This document shows positions 27,368 through 35,742 of a stretch of 64,000 bases of DNA, one piece after another; position 1 is the first letter of the stretch; each line of letters starts with the position of its first letter. Location: assembly GCF_003570985.1 (NCBI RefSeq), contig NZ_QXIW01000031.1:193441-257440 (forward strand), given 5' to 3'. The notes beneath the pieces were generated by a model. The model did not search any database, was not told the origin of the DNA, and was given only the letters and a program-made list of their open reading frames with translations. The position numbers were made by a program, and so were the translations under genes. The DNA is from Candidatus Cryosericum hinesii (GTDB lineage: Bacteria; Caldisericota; Caldisericia; Cryosericales; Cryosericaceae).

Positions 27368-28087
27368 GTGCACGACGCGAAGACCAGAGAAGCCTTTACT
27401 GCCGAACACCATGCGCTGCTGTTCGCGTGGATCGCCCGGGAGGCGATCGTGCATATTGGCGAGGAGGAGGCCGCGCCTGTCATACGCGCGGCCGTTCGAC
27501 TGTATGGCGAACAGTGCGGCCATCGCATGGCGTTGCGGGCACAGCAGGATGGACAGCCTCTCTCAATGGCGAGCTATCTCTCATATCGCGAATGGGAGGT
27601 TCCTGTGGGCGAGATGCAGCAGACAGGCCTGCCCTGGCGAGGAGACCTCCGAACTCAGGTGCGTCGCTGCTGCTGGGCCACGACGTGGCAGCAGGAAGGA
27701 CTCACTGACTACGGCAAGTACTACTGCCAGGAGATCGACAAGGCTGTTGTGCGTGGGTTCAACGCCGACCTGATCATCGATGTGAAGGGGACGAGGACGA
27801 ATGGAAGCCGGTTGTGCCAGTTCGTCTATCAGGGTGCGTTCGAGGGCATCCTGGTCCACGAAGAGGCACAGCGTGCTCAGGAGACGCGCATTCTCCCATG
27901 GAGTTACCACACGGCACACCTCTATTCCACCATGAGTGCAGTACTGCAGCGGGAGCTGGGTTCTGCCGGTTTTGCAGCCTCGCAGGCGGCGCTGGAGACC
28001 TTTGCCGTACGATTCGGCACCGCCATGGTAGATGTCCTCGCCGGGGATGCCGGTACCGATTTCGACGTGCTGCCGGAGGGACGGTGA
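27368..28087 (+). CDS. L-2-amino-thiazoline-4-carboxylate (ATC) hydrolase-family protein
   Basis: A 239-residue protein matching the ATC-hydrolase family, whose founding Pseudomonas enzyme opens a thiazoline ring to N-carbamoyl-L-cysteine. The typical run 'HRMALRAQQDGQPL' and the Cys/Trp-rich 'RRCCWATTWQQEGL' followed by 'YGKYYCQEIDKAVVRGFN' are visible. Most family members are uncharacterised, so the reaction here is unknown. GTG 27368 is supported by GGGAGG. Its stop overlaps the next start (GTGA), coupling it to a PLP enzyme. Confidence 0.75.
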   Translation: MHDAKTREAFTAEHHALLFAWIAREAIVHIGEEEAAPVIRAAVRLYGEQCGHRMALRAQQDGQPLSMASYLSYREWEVPVGEMQQTGLPWRGDLRTQVRRCCWATTWQQEGLTDYGKYYCQEIDKAVVRGFNADLIIDVKGTRTNGSRLCQFVYQGAFEGILVHEEAQRAQETRILPWSYHTAHLYSTMSAVLQRELGSAGFAASQAALETFAVRFGTAMVDVLAGDAGTDFDVLPEGR

Positions 28088-29205
28088 GTCATTCCCTGTG
28101 CTGCGTCCGGTGCGGCCGGGACTACGATGATGATGGGAGACGCCTGCGCTGCGAGTGTGGAGGCATGCTGGACCTGTGGTTCGAGCCGTCCTTCCGACCC
28201 GGGATGACGGCTGGCCGACCGTACGACCAGTGGCGCTACCGCGAGGCACTGCCTGTCGGTGATGACGTTGTGACGATGGGAGAGGGCTGGACGCCCCTCC
28301 TTCCGGTGACGTTCGAGGGCCGGCAGCTTCTCGTCAAGCAGGAGCAGTTGTTCCCCACCGGTTCCTACAAGGACCGGGGCGCGGCAGTGCTCATGACCCA
28401 TCTGCGCGAGCTCGGCGTGAAGCGTGTCGTCGAAGACTCCTCAGGGAACGCAGGGTGTGCGGTGGCTGCTTATGCTGCTCGCGCGGGTATTGCCTGCGAC
28501 ATCTATGTCCCTATGGACACGTCCCCGGCCAAGACGGCGCAGATCGAGGCATATGGGGCGACGCTGCACCGTGTCCCCGGAACGCGTGAAGACACGGCGC
28601 GCGCGGCGCTCGAGGTGGCTGTGACGTGTGTGTACGCCAGCCATGTGTACAGCCCGTGGTTTCTGCAGGGGACCAAGACGTTTGCGTATGAGGTCGCCGA
28701 ACAGCTCGGCTGGACGGTCCCCGATATCCTGGTCCTGCCCGCAGGCAACGGCACCTTGCTGCTGGGAGCGTATCTGGGGTTCACGGAGCTGGCACGGGCG
28801 GGAATCGTGAGTCATATGCCGCGCATCATCGCTGTACAGGCTGCGGCATGCGCGCCTCTTGCCGGCGCGTTCGCAGAGGGCCTGGATGAACCCGTCGAGA
28901 TCCATGCGAGTCATACGGCTGCCGAGGGCATCGCCATTGCGACCCCCGCGCGTGGTTCGCAGGTGCTGGCCGCAGTGCGTGCCACCGATGGATCGTTCGT
29001 GGCAGTTTCCGAACACGAGATCGTCGCAAGTCTTCGGGATTGCTGTCGAGACGGCTGGTTCATCGAGCCGACGTCCGCAGCGGTTATCGCGGGCGCACGC
29101 AGGTATGCCCGCACCGCAGCGTCGGGCGAGACGATCGTCACAGCGTTTACTGGACATGGGTTGAAGGCGGCGGCCAAGATCGCCGAACTAGTGGAGTCTC
29201 TTTGA
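28084..29205 (+). CDS. Threonine-synthase-like PLP enzyme with N-terminal zinc ribbon
   Basis: A 373-residue fold-type II PLP enzyme. A small Cys motif (C7, C10, C23, C25) opens the protein, as in archaeal-type threonine and cysteate synthases. The PLP lysine is K96 in 'PTGSYKDRGA'; the phosphate loop is 'PAGNGTLLLGA'. GTG 28084 overlaps the ATC-hydrolase stop; codons upstream in this frame are out-of-frame sequence of that gene. Threonine synthase, cysteate synthase or a diaminopropionate lyase are all possible. No other threonine genes are adjacent, so a biosynthetic threonine role is not supported. Confidence 0.82.
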   Translation: MSHSLCCVRCGRDYDDDGRRLRCECGGMLDLWFEPSFRPGMTAGRPYDQWRYREALPVGDDVVTMGEGWTPLLPVTFEGRQLLVKQEQLFPTGSYKDRGAAVLMTHLRELGVKRVVEDSSGNAGCAVAAYAARAGIACDIYVPMDTSPAKTAQIEAYGATLHRVPGTREDTARAALEVAVTCVYASHVYSPWFLQGTKTFAYEVAEQLGWTVPDILVLPAGNGTLLLGAYLGFTELARAGIVSHMPRIIAVQAAACAPLAGAFAEGLDEPVEIHASHTAAEGIAIATPARGSQVLAAVRATDGSFVAVSEHEIVASLRDCCRDGWFIEPTSAAVIAGARRYARTAASGETIVTAFTGHGLKAAAKIAELVESL

Positions 29206-29221
29206 CAGGAGGAGGTGAGTC

Positions 29222-30103
29222 ATGCATCTAGCAACATTCTCGTACCTTGGTCGTGAGGAAGTGGGACTCGTTGTGCAGGACCATACCAGGATCCTGCCGC
29301 TCAGTCAACTGCTGGGTGTCGATGCTCCCGCGACGATGATCGAGATCATCGAACAGTGGAGGGATCTGGGTCCCCAATTGCAGGCGGTATCGGTCTCACC
29401 GGACACGGGCTTGCCCGTGGCAGATGTCGGGCTCGTCGCTCCCATCCCGCATCCACGACGCAACATCATCTGCCTGGGCAAGAACTACCGAGATCACGTG
29501 GAGGAAGCTGCGGTCCTTGGCGGTCTCACATCAGGCATTCCAACTGCTCCTGTCTACTTCTCCAAGATGATCGACCATGTGCGCGGCTCAACCGAGTCCG
29601 TTCCCGTCCACGCGGATGTCACGAGTATGCTGGACTACGAGGCCGAGCTTGCCGTCATCATCGGAAGGGCTGGCCACGACATCGACCCAGCGAGTGTGCC
29701 CGAGTATATCTTCGGCTACTCCGTCCTTAACGACATCTCGGCACGGGACCTGCAGAAGAGCCACGATCAGTGGTTCAAGGGGAAAAGTCTGGACGGTGCG
29801 TGCGCAATGGGCCCCGTCATTATCACCGCAGACGAGATCGCGTATCCGCCGGCTCTGGACATCGAGTGCAGTGTCAATGGTGAGTTGCGGCAGAAGGCAG
29901 CTACGTCGGACCTCATCTTTGACATCACGGAGATTGTCAGTGATTTCAGCAAAGGTCTGACCCTGATGCCGGGCGATATCATCAGCACAGGGACGCCGGC
30001 GGGTGTCGGCATGGGCTTCCGTCCGTTTAGATGGCTCAAAAGCGGTGATGTCGTCGAATGCCGGATCGAGGGTATCGGTGTCCTCAGGAACACGATCGAA
30101 TAA
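29222..30103 (+). CDS. Fumarylacetoacetate hydrolase (FAH) family protein
   Basis: A 293-residue FAH-family hydrolase/isomerase acting on acyl-pyruvate-like compounds. Metal ligands are visible in 'LDYEAELAVIIG' (two Glu) and 'SARDLQKSHDQWFKGKSLDG'; the C-terminal 'LMPGDIISTGTPAGVGMG' is diagnostic. ATG 29222 follows AGGAGGTGA. It is 16 nt downstream of the PLP enzyme in a three-gene operon, so it may process a 2-oxo acid made by its neighbours. Substrate is unknown. Confidence 0.88.
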   Translation: MHLATFSYLGREEVGLVVQDHTRILPLSQLLGVDAPATMIEIIEQWRDLGPQLQAVSVSPDTGLPVADVGLVAPIPHPRRNIICLGKNYRDHVEEAAVLGGLTSGIPTAPVYFSKMIDHVRGSTESVPVHADVTSMLDYEAELAVIIGRAGHDIDPASVPEYIFGYSVLNDISARDLQKSHDQWFKGKSLDGACAMGPVIITADEIAYPPALDIECSVNGELRQKAATSDLIFDITEIVSDFSKGLTLMPGDIISTGTPAGVGMGFRPFRWLKSGDVVECRIEGIGVLRNTIE

Positions 30104-30106
30104 GCG

Positions 30107-30403
30107 TCAGGCGACTTTGAGGGCTCGGAACAGAATCCAGGAACTCAGGATAACCAGTGCGGCTATGGAAAGGGCGAGTGTTGCCCGGTACTCCTTGCGT
30201 TCTTCTTCAATCATTTGGCCGTGGTCGCGCAGCAGCATGGTCGCGGCCACTGAACCGGCGATCACCAGGAGCAACACCGACACGATATTGCTGGGAACAT
30301 AGAGATTGCGCCCGCCGGATGCCATGGCCCATCCGTCCCAGACGTAGTTGCCCAGTCCCAGCAAGCCTCCTGCGAAGGCCATGATCGTCATAAGTCTTCT
30401 CAT
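30107..30403 (-). CDS. Small hypothetical membrane protein
   Basis: A 98-residue protein with hydrophobic segments at about 3-20, 38-58 and 75-93, separated by a charged 'RDHGQMIEEERKEYR' stretch. I do not recognise a family. ATG 30403 is well placed after GAGGAG; the reading frame upstream lacks support. It is convergent with the FAH gene, leaving only 3 bp between the stops. Confidence 0.65.
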   Translation of the reverse strand: MRRLMTIMAFAGGLLGLGNYVWDGWAMASGGRNLYVPSNIVSVLLLVIAGSVAATMLLRDHGQMIEEERKEYRATLALSIAALVILSSWILFRALKVA

Positions 30404-30499
30404 CCAACACTCTCCTCGTTGCCGGCTGATTACTCCAACATACAGGTTATTATATCCGGATTGCGCCAACAAACGGGTCGGCGCCTTCGCGGGAACATG

Positions 30500-30543
30500 A
30501 AAAGGGGGCAAGGACACCAGGAGGGCACCTGGTCTCCTTGCCC
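30500..30543 (-). terminator. Intrinsic terminator on the minus strand in a divergent region
   Basis: GGGCAAGGAGACCAGG and CCTGGTGTCCTTGCCC pair, followed on the minus strand by CCTTTT. It lies upstream, not downstream, of the small membrane gene, so it must end some other minus-strand transcript starting between here and about 30715. Apart from this hairpin and the promoter at 30607, the 311-bp intergenic stretch shows nothing I can name. Confidence 0.6.
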
Positions 30544-30606
30544 ACAATAATTGGACTGCGTACCGTCCGCATTTGTTCACAGCGATGGTCACGTCATGGT
30601 CTCTCG

Positions 30607-30635
30607 TTGTCGGGACACCGCAGTTATGATAGAAT
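30607..30635 (+). promoter_or_regulatory. Candidate promoter of the formate dehydrogenase operon
   Basis: TTGTCG (30607-30612), 17-bp spacer, TAGAAT (30630-30635), 79 bp before the FrhB-like start. Confidence 0.5.
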
Positions 30636-30714
30636 TCACATGGTGCGAGGTGTCTGTGGCCCGTCGCGTGGCAGCCGGCGTGGAATATGGTGTGATGGAA
30701 CCGAGGTGGCAACA

Positions 30715-31770
30715 ATGACAACAATTGGTGATCATCTGTACGCGCGCAGTACCCATGAGGAACTGCTGACTCGTGCCACGAACGGGGCGTTCGTGACGAC
30801 AGCCATGTGGTATCTGCTGTCGACAAAGCGGGTGGACGCGGTGCTGGGTGTAGAGCATGATCGGGAACGCAACTTGACGCATACCCGGTTCATCGATGAC
30901 CCTCGGGAAATATCTGAGCTTGCGGGTACGGTTGTCACCGCGCCCCTCAACATCGTCCAGACATTGCGCAAGTACGCCGGCAGTGGGCGCGTGGCCCTGC
31001 CGGTCATGCCCTGCGAGGAGAAGCTGCTGGACGTCCTCATTCACAAAGATGAACTGCCCGTGCAGCTGTTCCGCATCGGACTCGTATGCGGCGGCCTCTT
31101 CAGCGCGAACGACCTCGGCAAGGAGGTGAAGCGTCTCGGAAAGTCGCTGCTGGACGTCGAGCGCGTCATCCATGGTGAGGGGGGATACTCCGTCTCATTC
31201 CGGGGCGAGGAGCAGGTCCACGAGTTTCCGGAGCGGAAGACCGTGCGTCCGGCCTGCGAGCGCTGTGTGACGCCCGAGCCCGTCACCTCGCATTTTTCCT
31301 GCGGGTACTGGGGGACTGGAAGTGACCGGGGCAGGACGTACGTGACGGTGAACACGGCGGAGGCGGCCGAGCTTGTCGACGCAATGGTGCGCGACCGGGC
31401 CCTGGTGGTCGAGCCGGTTCCCGACGATGCCCGCGCCATGCGCAAGCACCTGCTGGACCTCAAGACGGACGCGTCATGGCGATATCGGCGCCGGCAGTTC
31501 GAGACCGACCTGGTGGAGACGGGTGAGCAGATCAACGCGTGTCCGCTCTGTGGCGAGTGCATGAAGGCCTGTCCTCTCCGGACCGATGAATATGTCCAGC
31601 ACCTGCTGGAGGGGGTGAAATCTCCAGCCGAATGGCTGGCCGCATTTGTCCTCGACCTGTACGATGAATGCGCCGAGTGTGGCCTGTGCAGTGAGCACTG
31701 TCCCATCACGTTGCCGTATGACCTGGTCATCGAGCATCAGCGTGAACTGAGGAAGACCCTGCCTCGATGA
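30715..31770 (+). CDS. FrhB/FdhB-like iron-sulfur flavoprotein, formate dehydrogenase beta subunit
   Basis: A 351-residue member of the coenzyme F420 hydrogenase/dehydrogenase beta-subunit family. The central region has the family pattern 'VMPCEEKLLDVL' and 'IGLVCGGLFS', followed by Cys positions near 'ACERC' that probably bind another cluster. Two ferredoxin-type [4Fe-4S] motifs lie at 276-286 ('CPLCGECMKAC') and 319-329 ('CAECGLCSEHC'). In bacteria such subunits use flavin to pass electrons between formate dehydrogenase and NAD(P)H or ferredoxin. ATG 30715 is the first start after the promoter at 30607; fdhA overlaps its stop (ATGA). Confidence 0.82.
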   Translation: MTTIGDHLYARSTHEELLTRATNGAFVTTAMWYLLSTKRVDAVLGVEHDRERNLTHTRFIDDPREISELAGTVVTAPLNIVQTLRKYAGSGRVALPVMPCEEKLLDVLIHKDELPVQLFRIGLVCGGLFSANDLGKEVKRLGKSLLDVERVIHGEGGYSVSFRGEEQVHEFPERKTVRPACERCVTPEPVTSHFSCGYWGTGSDRGRTYVTVNTAEAAELVDAMVRDRALVVEPVPDDARAMRKHLLDLKTDASWRYRRRQFETDLVETGEQINACPLCGECMKACPLRTDEYVQHLLEGVKSPAEWLAAFVLDLYDECAECGLCSEHCPITLPYDLVIEHQRELRKTLPR

Positions 31771-33812
31771 GTACAAACGTTGTCCAGACCATCTGCCCGT
31801 TCTGCGGGGTTGGATGTGGCATGTACCTGGTCATCGACCATGGGCGTATCGCCGGTGCCGAAGGCTGGCCTGAGCACCCGGTGAACCGTGGCATGCTCTG
31901 CCCGAAAGGCCGGTTCAGCTATGCTCTCGTCAACAGGCCAGACCGCTTGAAGTATCCCATGCGGCGCGATGGGGATACGTGGAAACAGATATCGTGGGAC
32001 GACGCCCTTGGTATGATGCGCGAGCACCTCGGCCCGCTGCGTGAACGGGACCCCGACAGCATTTACGTGTTTGCATCGGCACGGTGCACCAACGAGGAGT
32101 CGTATCTGGCGCAGAAATTTGCACGAGTGGTCATCGGGACCAACAACGTCGACAATTGTACACGCATGTGCCATGCACCCTCAGGATATGCGCTGACGCG
32201 GGTCTTCGGCGGAGGCGCCTCGACAAACAGCATGGACGATCTCGAGGAGGCAGGTTGTGTCCTCGTCTGGGGCTATAACCCATTTGAGACGCACCCGATG
32301 CTGTTCCAGCACGTCATTGCCGCCCGGAAGGCGGGGGCGAAGCTGATCGTGGTTGATCCGCGCATCACACAGACAGCCAAGGTCGCAAACTTGCACCTGC
32401 AGCCCATACCCGGCACCGACATCGCGCTTCTCGCCGGCATGATCAACTATGTCATCCAGACGGGCCTGCTGGACCGCAAGTTCATTGAGCGCCGTACTGA
32501 AGGGTTTGAAGAGCTGGCGAAGTCGGTGGAGCTCTATACACTCGAGCTGACGTCGTCGCTGACGGGTGTCCCCGCCGCGCTCATCCGGGAGGCTGCTCTC
32601 GCGTATGGGACGTCGCCCGCCAGCTCCATCCTGTTTGGCATGGGCCTGACCCAGCATGTAGGGAGTACAGCGACGATCGCCGCGCTGTGCCAGCTGGCCG
32701 TCGTGACCGGTAACATCGGGCGTCCCGGTACGGGTGTGAACCCCGCGCGTGGCCAGAACAACGTCCAGGGCACCGTCGACATGGGGGCCGTTCCAGACGG
32801 ACTGCCCGGTGGGTCCATGTCTGACACGTCCGTTCGCACGATCGTTGAACAGGAATGGCACGCACCGCTGCCCCAGCGGCCCGGGCTGTTCGCGACGCAG
32901 GTATGGGAGGCGGCACAGGCGGGGACCGTGAAGGCAGCCTACATCATCGGCGAGAACCCGGTGCTGTCAGAGGCGGACGGCGCTGCTGTCGTCCGCGGGC
33001 TGGAGGCCATGGACTTTGTGGTCGTGCAGGACATCTTCATGACGGAGACTGCCCGGTATGCCGATCTCGTCCTGCCGGCGTCGCTGTGGGCCGAGAAGGA
33101 CGGTACCTTCACCAATACAGAGCGGCGGGTTCAGCGCGTCCGCAAGGTGGTGGAGAGCCCCGAGGCTGCAAACCGAGACTGGCGCATCCTTATTGACATA
33201 GCAGACGCACTTGGAGCGGACTGGTATTACCGCAAGCCCGAGGACATCTTCGAGGAGATCCGCCGGGTTGTCCCCGCGTACGCCGGCATCACGTATCCCC
33301 TGCTCAACACGCCCGGCTTCGGCCTGCAGTGGCCGGTCGGGGAGGGAGGAGATGAGACCGAGATCTTGTATGCGGAACGATTTGCGACCCCGTCCGGAAA
33401 GGCCCGTCTGTCGGCGCTGGAGACAGTTGACCTGACCAGCAGATTGACGGCGGAATTTCCGTTCACCCTCATCACTGGGCGCCTCATGGCGCAGTACAAC
33501 ACCGGCACCATGTCCCGGCGCATCGACCAGCTGAACCGCATCGCTCCGGCCGGCTACGTCGAGCTCAACCGCGACGATGCGTCCCAGATCGGCGCAGTAT
33601 CAGGCGATGTGGTGAGGGTAACCTCGAGGCAGGGTACGCTGATTGCGCCAGCACGAATCGGCACCGGCGTGCCGAGGGGGTTCGTGTTTATCCCCAACCA
33701 CTACGAGGATACGGCACTGAACGTTCTTGTGCCCAACGATACTGACCCGGTCGCACACACGCCGGCCTACAAGGGCGTGCCGGTACGCATCGAAAAGGAG
33801 GAACAGTTGTGA
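31767..33812 (+). CDS. fdhA: Molybdopterin formate dehydrogenase alpha subunit
   Basis: A 681-residue DMSO-reductase-superfamily enzyme, most like formate dehydrogenase (formate to CO2). The N-terminal [4Fe-4S] ligands are C10, C13, C17 and C45 in 'CPFCGVGCG' and 'GMLCPKG'. The metal ligand is C135 in 'TRMCHAPSG' followed by the essential His; the codon is TGC, so this is a Cys rather than selenocysteine enzyme. 'GWNPFE'-like 'GYNPFETHP', 'VDPRITQTA' and the C-terminal dinucleotide domain with 'TGRLMAQYNTGTMSRR' are present. It lacks the long ferredoxin-rich N-terminus of NAD-linked FdhA; electrons must leave through the FrhB-like partner. It depends on cofactor from the tup-moa operon. Confidence 0.92.
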   Translation: MSTNVVQTICPFCGVGCGMYLVIDHGRIAGAEGWPEHPVNRGMLCPKGRFSYALVNRPDRLKYPMRRDGDTWKQISWDDALGMMREHLGPLRERDPDSIYVFASARCTNEESYLAQKFARVVIGTNNVDNCTRMCHAPSGYALTRVFGGGASTNSMDDLEEAGCVLVWGYNPFETHPMLFQHVIAARKAGAKLIVVDPRITQTAKVANLHLQPIPGTDIALLAGMINYVIQTGLLDRKFIERRTEGFEELAKSVELYTLELTSSLTGVPAALIREAALAYGTSPASSILFGMGLTQHVGSTATIAALCQLAVVTGNIGRPGTGVNPARGQNNVQGTVDMGAVPDGLPGGSMSDTSVRTIVEQEWHAPLPQRPGLFATQVWEAAQAGTVKAAYIIGENPVLSEADGAAVVRGLEAMDFVVVQDIFMTETARYADLVLPASLWAEKDGTFTNTERRVQRVRKVVESPEAANRDWRILIDIADALGADWYYRKPEDIFEEIRRVVPAYAGITYPLLNTPGFGLQWPVGEGGDETEILYAERFATPSGKARLSALETVDLTSRLTAEFPFTLITGRLMAQYNTGTMSRRIDQLNRIAPAGYVELNRDDASQIGAVSGDVVRVTSRQGTLIAPARIGTGVPRGFVFIPNHYEDTALNVLVPNDTDPVAHTPAYKGVPVRIEKEEQL

Positions 33813-34063
33813 AGTCACTGTACATCTGCATGGGAAGCGCTTGTCATCTGAAGTCTGCACAGTCGATCGTCGACGTGTTCCGCAGGAAAATCCAAGAGCA
33901 CCAGTTGGAGGATATCGTCGAGCTGAAGGGCTCCTTCTGCCTTGGGATGTGTGCCGAGGCGGTCCCGGTCAAGGTCGATGACACGATCGTCCACGGGATC
34001 ACCGTCGAAAATGCTTCCGAGATGTTTGACAGGGAGGTCATGCCTCTTATCCGGGGAGCATAA
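33809..34063 (+). CDS. Thioredoxin-like [2Fe-2S] ferredoxin
   Basis: An 84-residue protein of the NuoE/HoxE-type [2Fe-2S] thioredoxin-like family, with cluster ligands C7, C12, C44 and C48 (C-x4-C...C-x3-C). Similar stand-alone proteins occur in hydrogenase and formate dehydrogenase operons as electron carriers. GTG 33809 overlaps the fdhA stop (GTGA). Confidence 0.85.
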   Translation: MKSLYICMGSACHLKSAQSIVDVFRRKIQEHQLEDIVELKGSFCLGMCAEAVPVKVDDTIVHGITVENASEMFDREVMPLIRGA

Positions 34064-34064
34064 G

Positions 34065-34208
34065 ATGGACCCTGCCAACGACACATGGGCCGTGAACGAG
34101 TTCCTGCAAACGCTTAGTTAGAAGGTCGCCTGCGGCGGCACGACCACAACCATTGTTTCCCGCGAGACAGGGCGCACGGCCGAAGTCGAGAGGAATACTG
34201 CGCCCTGA
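34065..34208 (+). pseudogene. Relic of a SpoIIE-type serine phosphatase C-terminus
   Basis: One nucleotide after the ferredoxin stop, ATG 34065 opens 18 codons ending in TAG (34119-34121); the same frame continues as 'KVACGGTTTTIVSRETGRTA' to TGA at 34206-34208. The 'CGG-TT-x-IVSR' pattern resembles the C-terminal region of SpoIIE-like phosphatases that sit beside [2Fe-2S] ferredoxins in hydrogenase clusters (known gene order, recalled from memory). The catalytic domain is missing, so this is a decayed 3' fragment joined to an operon end. Confidence 0.5.
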
Positions 34209-34216
34209 CTACCTGC

Positions 34217-34906
34217 CTATGCGCCAACCGGCGATGAGGAGCTGGTCGAGCGAGATCCCTGGATTTCGCGCAGGTCGATCACCGTCTCCTCGGACTTGAG
34301 GAGACGGCGCATTGTGTCCTGGTTTACATCTGCCACCTTGAGGATGATCCGGAGACGATGTGGCGATGTTGCAGGGAACGACGACACGGTCGTGACACCC
34401 CCGCCCGCTTCCACGATACGGTTGAACAGCGACGCGAGAGCACCCTTGCGGTTGTCTATCTCAAGAGATGCGCGGACTCCTGGTGCACGTGAACCGAGCA
34501 TCTCGATGAACAACCTGAAGATGTCCGTCTCGGTGATGATCCCCACAAGCGTACGCGACTCTGGAGGGCTCACGACGGGCAATGCGCCGATCTTGTGGTC
34601 AGCCATGGTCGCAGCAGCCAACTCGACGGGACAGTCAGGACCGACCGTGACCAGGTCCTGCTGCATGATCTGACGCACAGGCAGGGCAGCGGCCTGGGCG
34701 CTGGCCTCCACCCAGCTGATGGGTCGGTCCGCAGAGGGCAGCGCATACAGCAGGTCCTTCTCGGAGACGATGCCGATCAGCAGATTGTCTTCGATGACAG
34801 GAAGACGGTGAATGTTGTGCGTGCGCATAGTTTTGAGAGCGTCGGACAACCGTGATTCGGGCTCGACTGTCACAAGGTCGTGTGTCATGTAGTCACGGAC
34901 AAGCAT
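34217..34906 (-). CDS. Tandem CBS domain protein with C-terminal ACT domain
   Basis: A 229-residue AcuB-like protein. Two CBS domains ('LVRDYMTHDLVTVEPESRL' and 'VRQIMQQDLVTVGPDCPV') form an adenosyl-nucleotide sensor at about 1-62 and 75-135; an ACT domain ('RASLEIDNRKGALASLF') follows at about 142-205, then a Ser-rich tail. It probably senses energy state plus an amino acid; the target is unknown. It is followed on the same strand by nothing and preceded, 18 bp away, by a methyltransferase. Confidence 0.88.
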   Translation of the reverse strand: MLVRDYMTHDLVTVEPESRLSDALKTMRTHNIHRLPVIEDNLLIGIVSEKDLLYALPSADRPISWVEASAQAAALPVRQIMQQDLVTVGPDCPVELAAATMADHKIGALPVVSPPESRTLVGIITETDIFRLFIEMLGSRAPGVRASLEIDNRKGALASLFNRIVEAGGGVTTVSSFPATSPHRLRIILKVADVNQDTMRRLLKSEETVIDLREIQGSRSTSSSSPVGA

Positions 34907-34924
34907 CAGTTTCTCCCCGAGACC

Positions 34925-35632
34925 CTAGCGCTTACGCGCGGTGGCGACCAGGAATGCACCGGTCAGCGGCCTGAACATGCGACCGAAGAACTCCTGCCGC
35001 GAGGCGGTGCTGTCCTGAAACTCGTCCACGTCAGGAAACGTATAGATGCAGCTTTCCATCGTCAGGGCGCCAAAGGTACCCGTCCGGTGGAACAGCAAGC
35101 GCAGGTCGGACGACGAGAAAAAATGGGCTGTCCCGTAGATGGACTCCTCGCGTTTGGCGTGTTCGCGGCGAGCGTCGGCCCATGGAGAATCGTTGTTGAG
35201 GACGCCGATGACCAGCTTGCCACCTGGTCGTAGTACCCGGGCCATTTCCATGAGAACCGGCAGCGGGTCCGCGGCAAACTCGAGCGCGGTAATCGACACG
35301 ACCATATCGAAGGTCCTGTTTTCGTAGGGGAGTTTGGCCATGTCGGCTTGGTCATACCAGATGTACTGACCGCGGTCTTTGGCCTTGCGGCGTGCTATCT
35401 CGATCATCTTCGAGGAGATATCGACGGCAGTAACGTCGGCGCCACTTTCGGACAACCGGATACTGTACAGTCCGGTGCCACATCCGACGTCCAGGACGGT
35501 CTTGCCTCGCACGACACCCACATGCTTGAAGACCAGTGCGTTTTCGAGCTCATCCTCGTAGGCACCCAAGGGTGTCATGTACCAGTTGTCATAAGTGTCG
35601 GCCTTGCTGTCGAACAATGCGTCATCTGCCAT
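34925..35632 (-). CDS. Class I SAM-dependent methyltransferase
   Basis: A 235-residue methyltransferase with motif I 'VLDVGCGTGLYSIRL', an acidic SAM ribose ligand in 'VTAVDIS', motif II-like 'FDMVVSITALEF' and 'VLRPGGKLVIGVL'. It resembles the Methyltransf_11 group; the substrate (small molecule, quinone or lipid) cannot be told. ATG 35632 follows AGGAGGTG. An in-frame upstream ATG adds ten residues without a ribosome site. Confidence 0.88.
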   Translation of the reverse strand: MADDALFDSKADTYDNWYMTPLGAYEDELENALVFKHVGVVRGKTVLDVGCGTGLYSIRLSESGADVTAVDISSKMIEIARRKAKDRGQYIWYDQADMAKLPYENRTFDMVVSITALEFAADPLPVLMEMARVLRPGGKLVIGVLNNDSPWADARREHAKREESIYGTAHFFSSSDLRLLFHRTGTFGALTMESCIYTFPDVDEFQDSTASRQEFFGRMFRPLTGAFLVATARKR

Positions 35633-35742
35633 GTGGCACCTCCTGGAGAAAATCCTCTCCATTCATTCTCTGCGAGACAGGCAGGAATGCAAGACAGAGG
35701 AATGCAGGTGGTACTATTATAGATCGTCTGACCAGCGGAGAC

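Noticed and set aside
32160-32180. Selenocysteine in the formate dehydrogenase
   Set aside because: The active-site codon is TGC (Cys135), not TGA.
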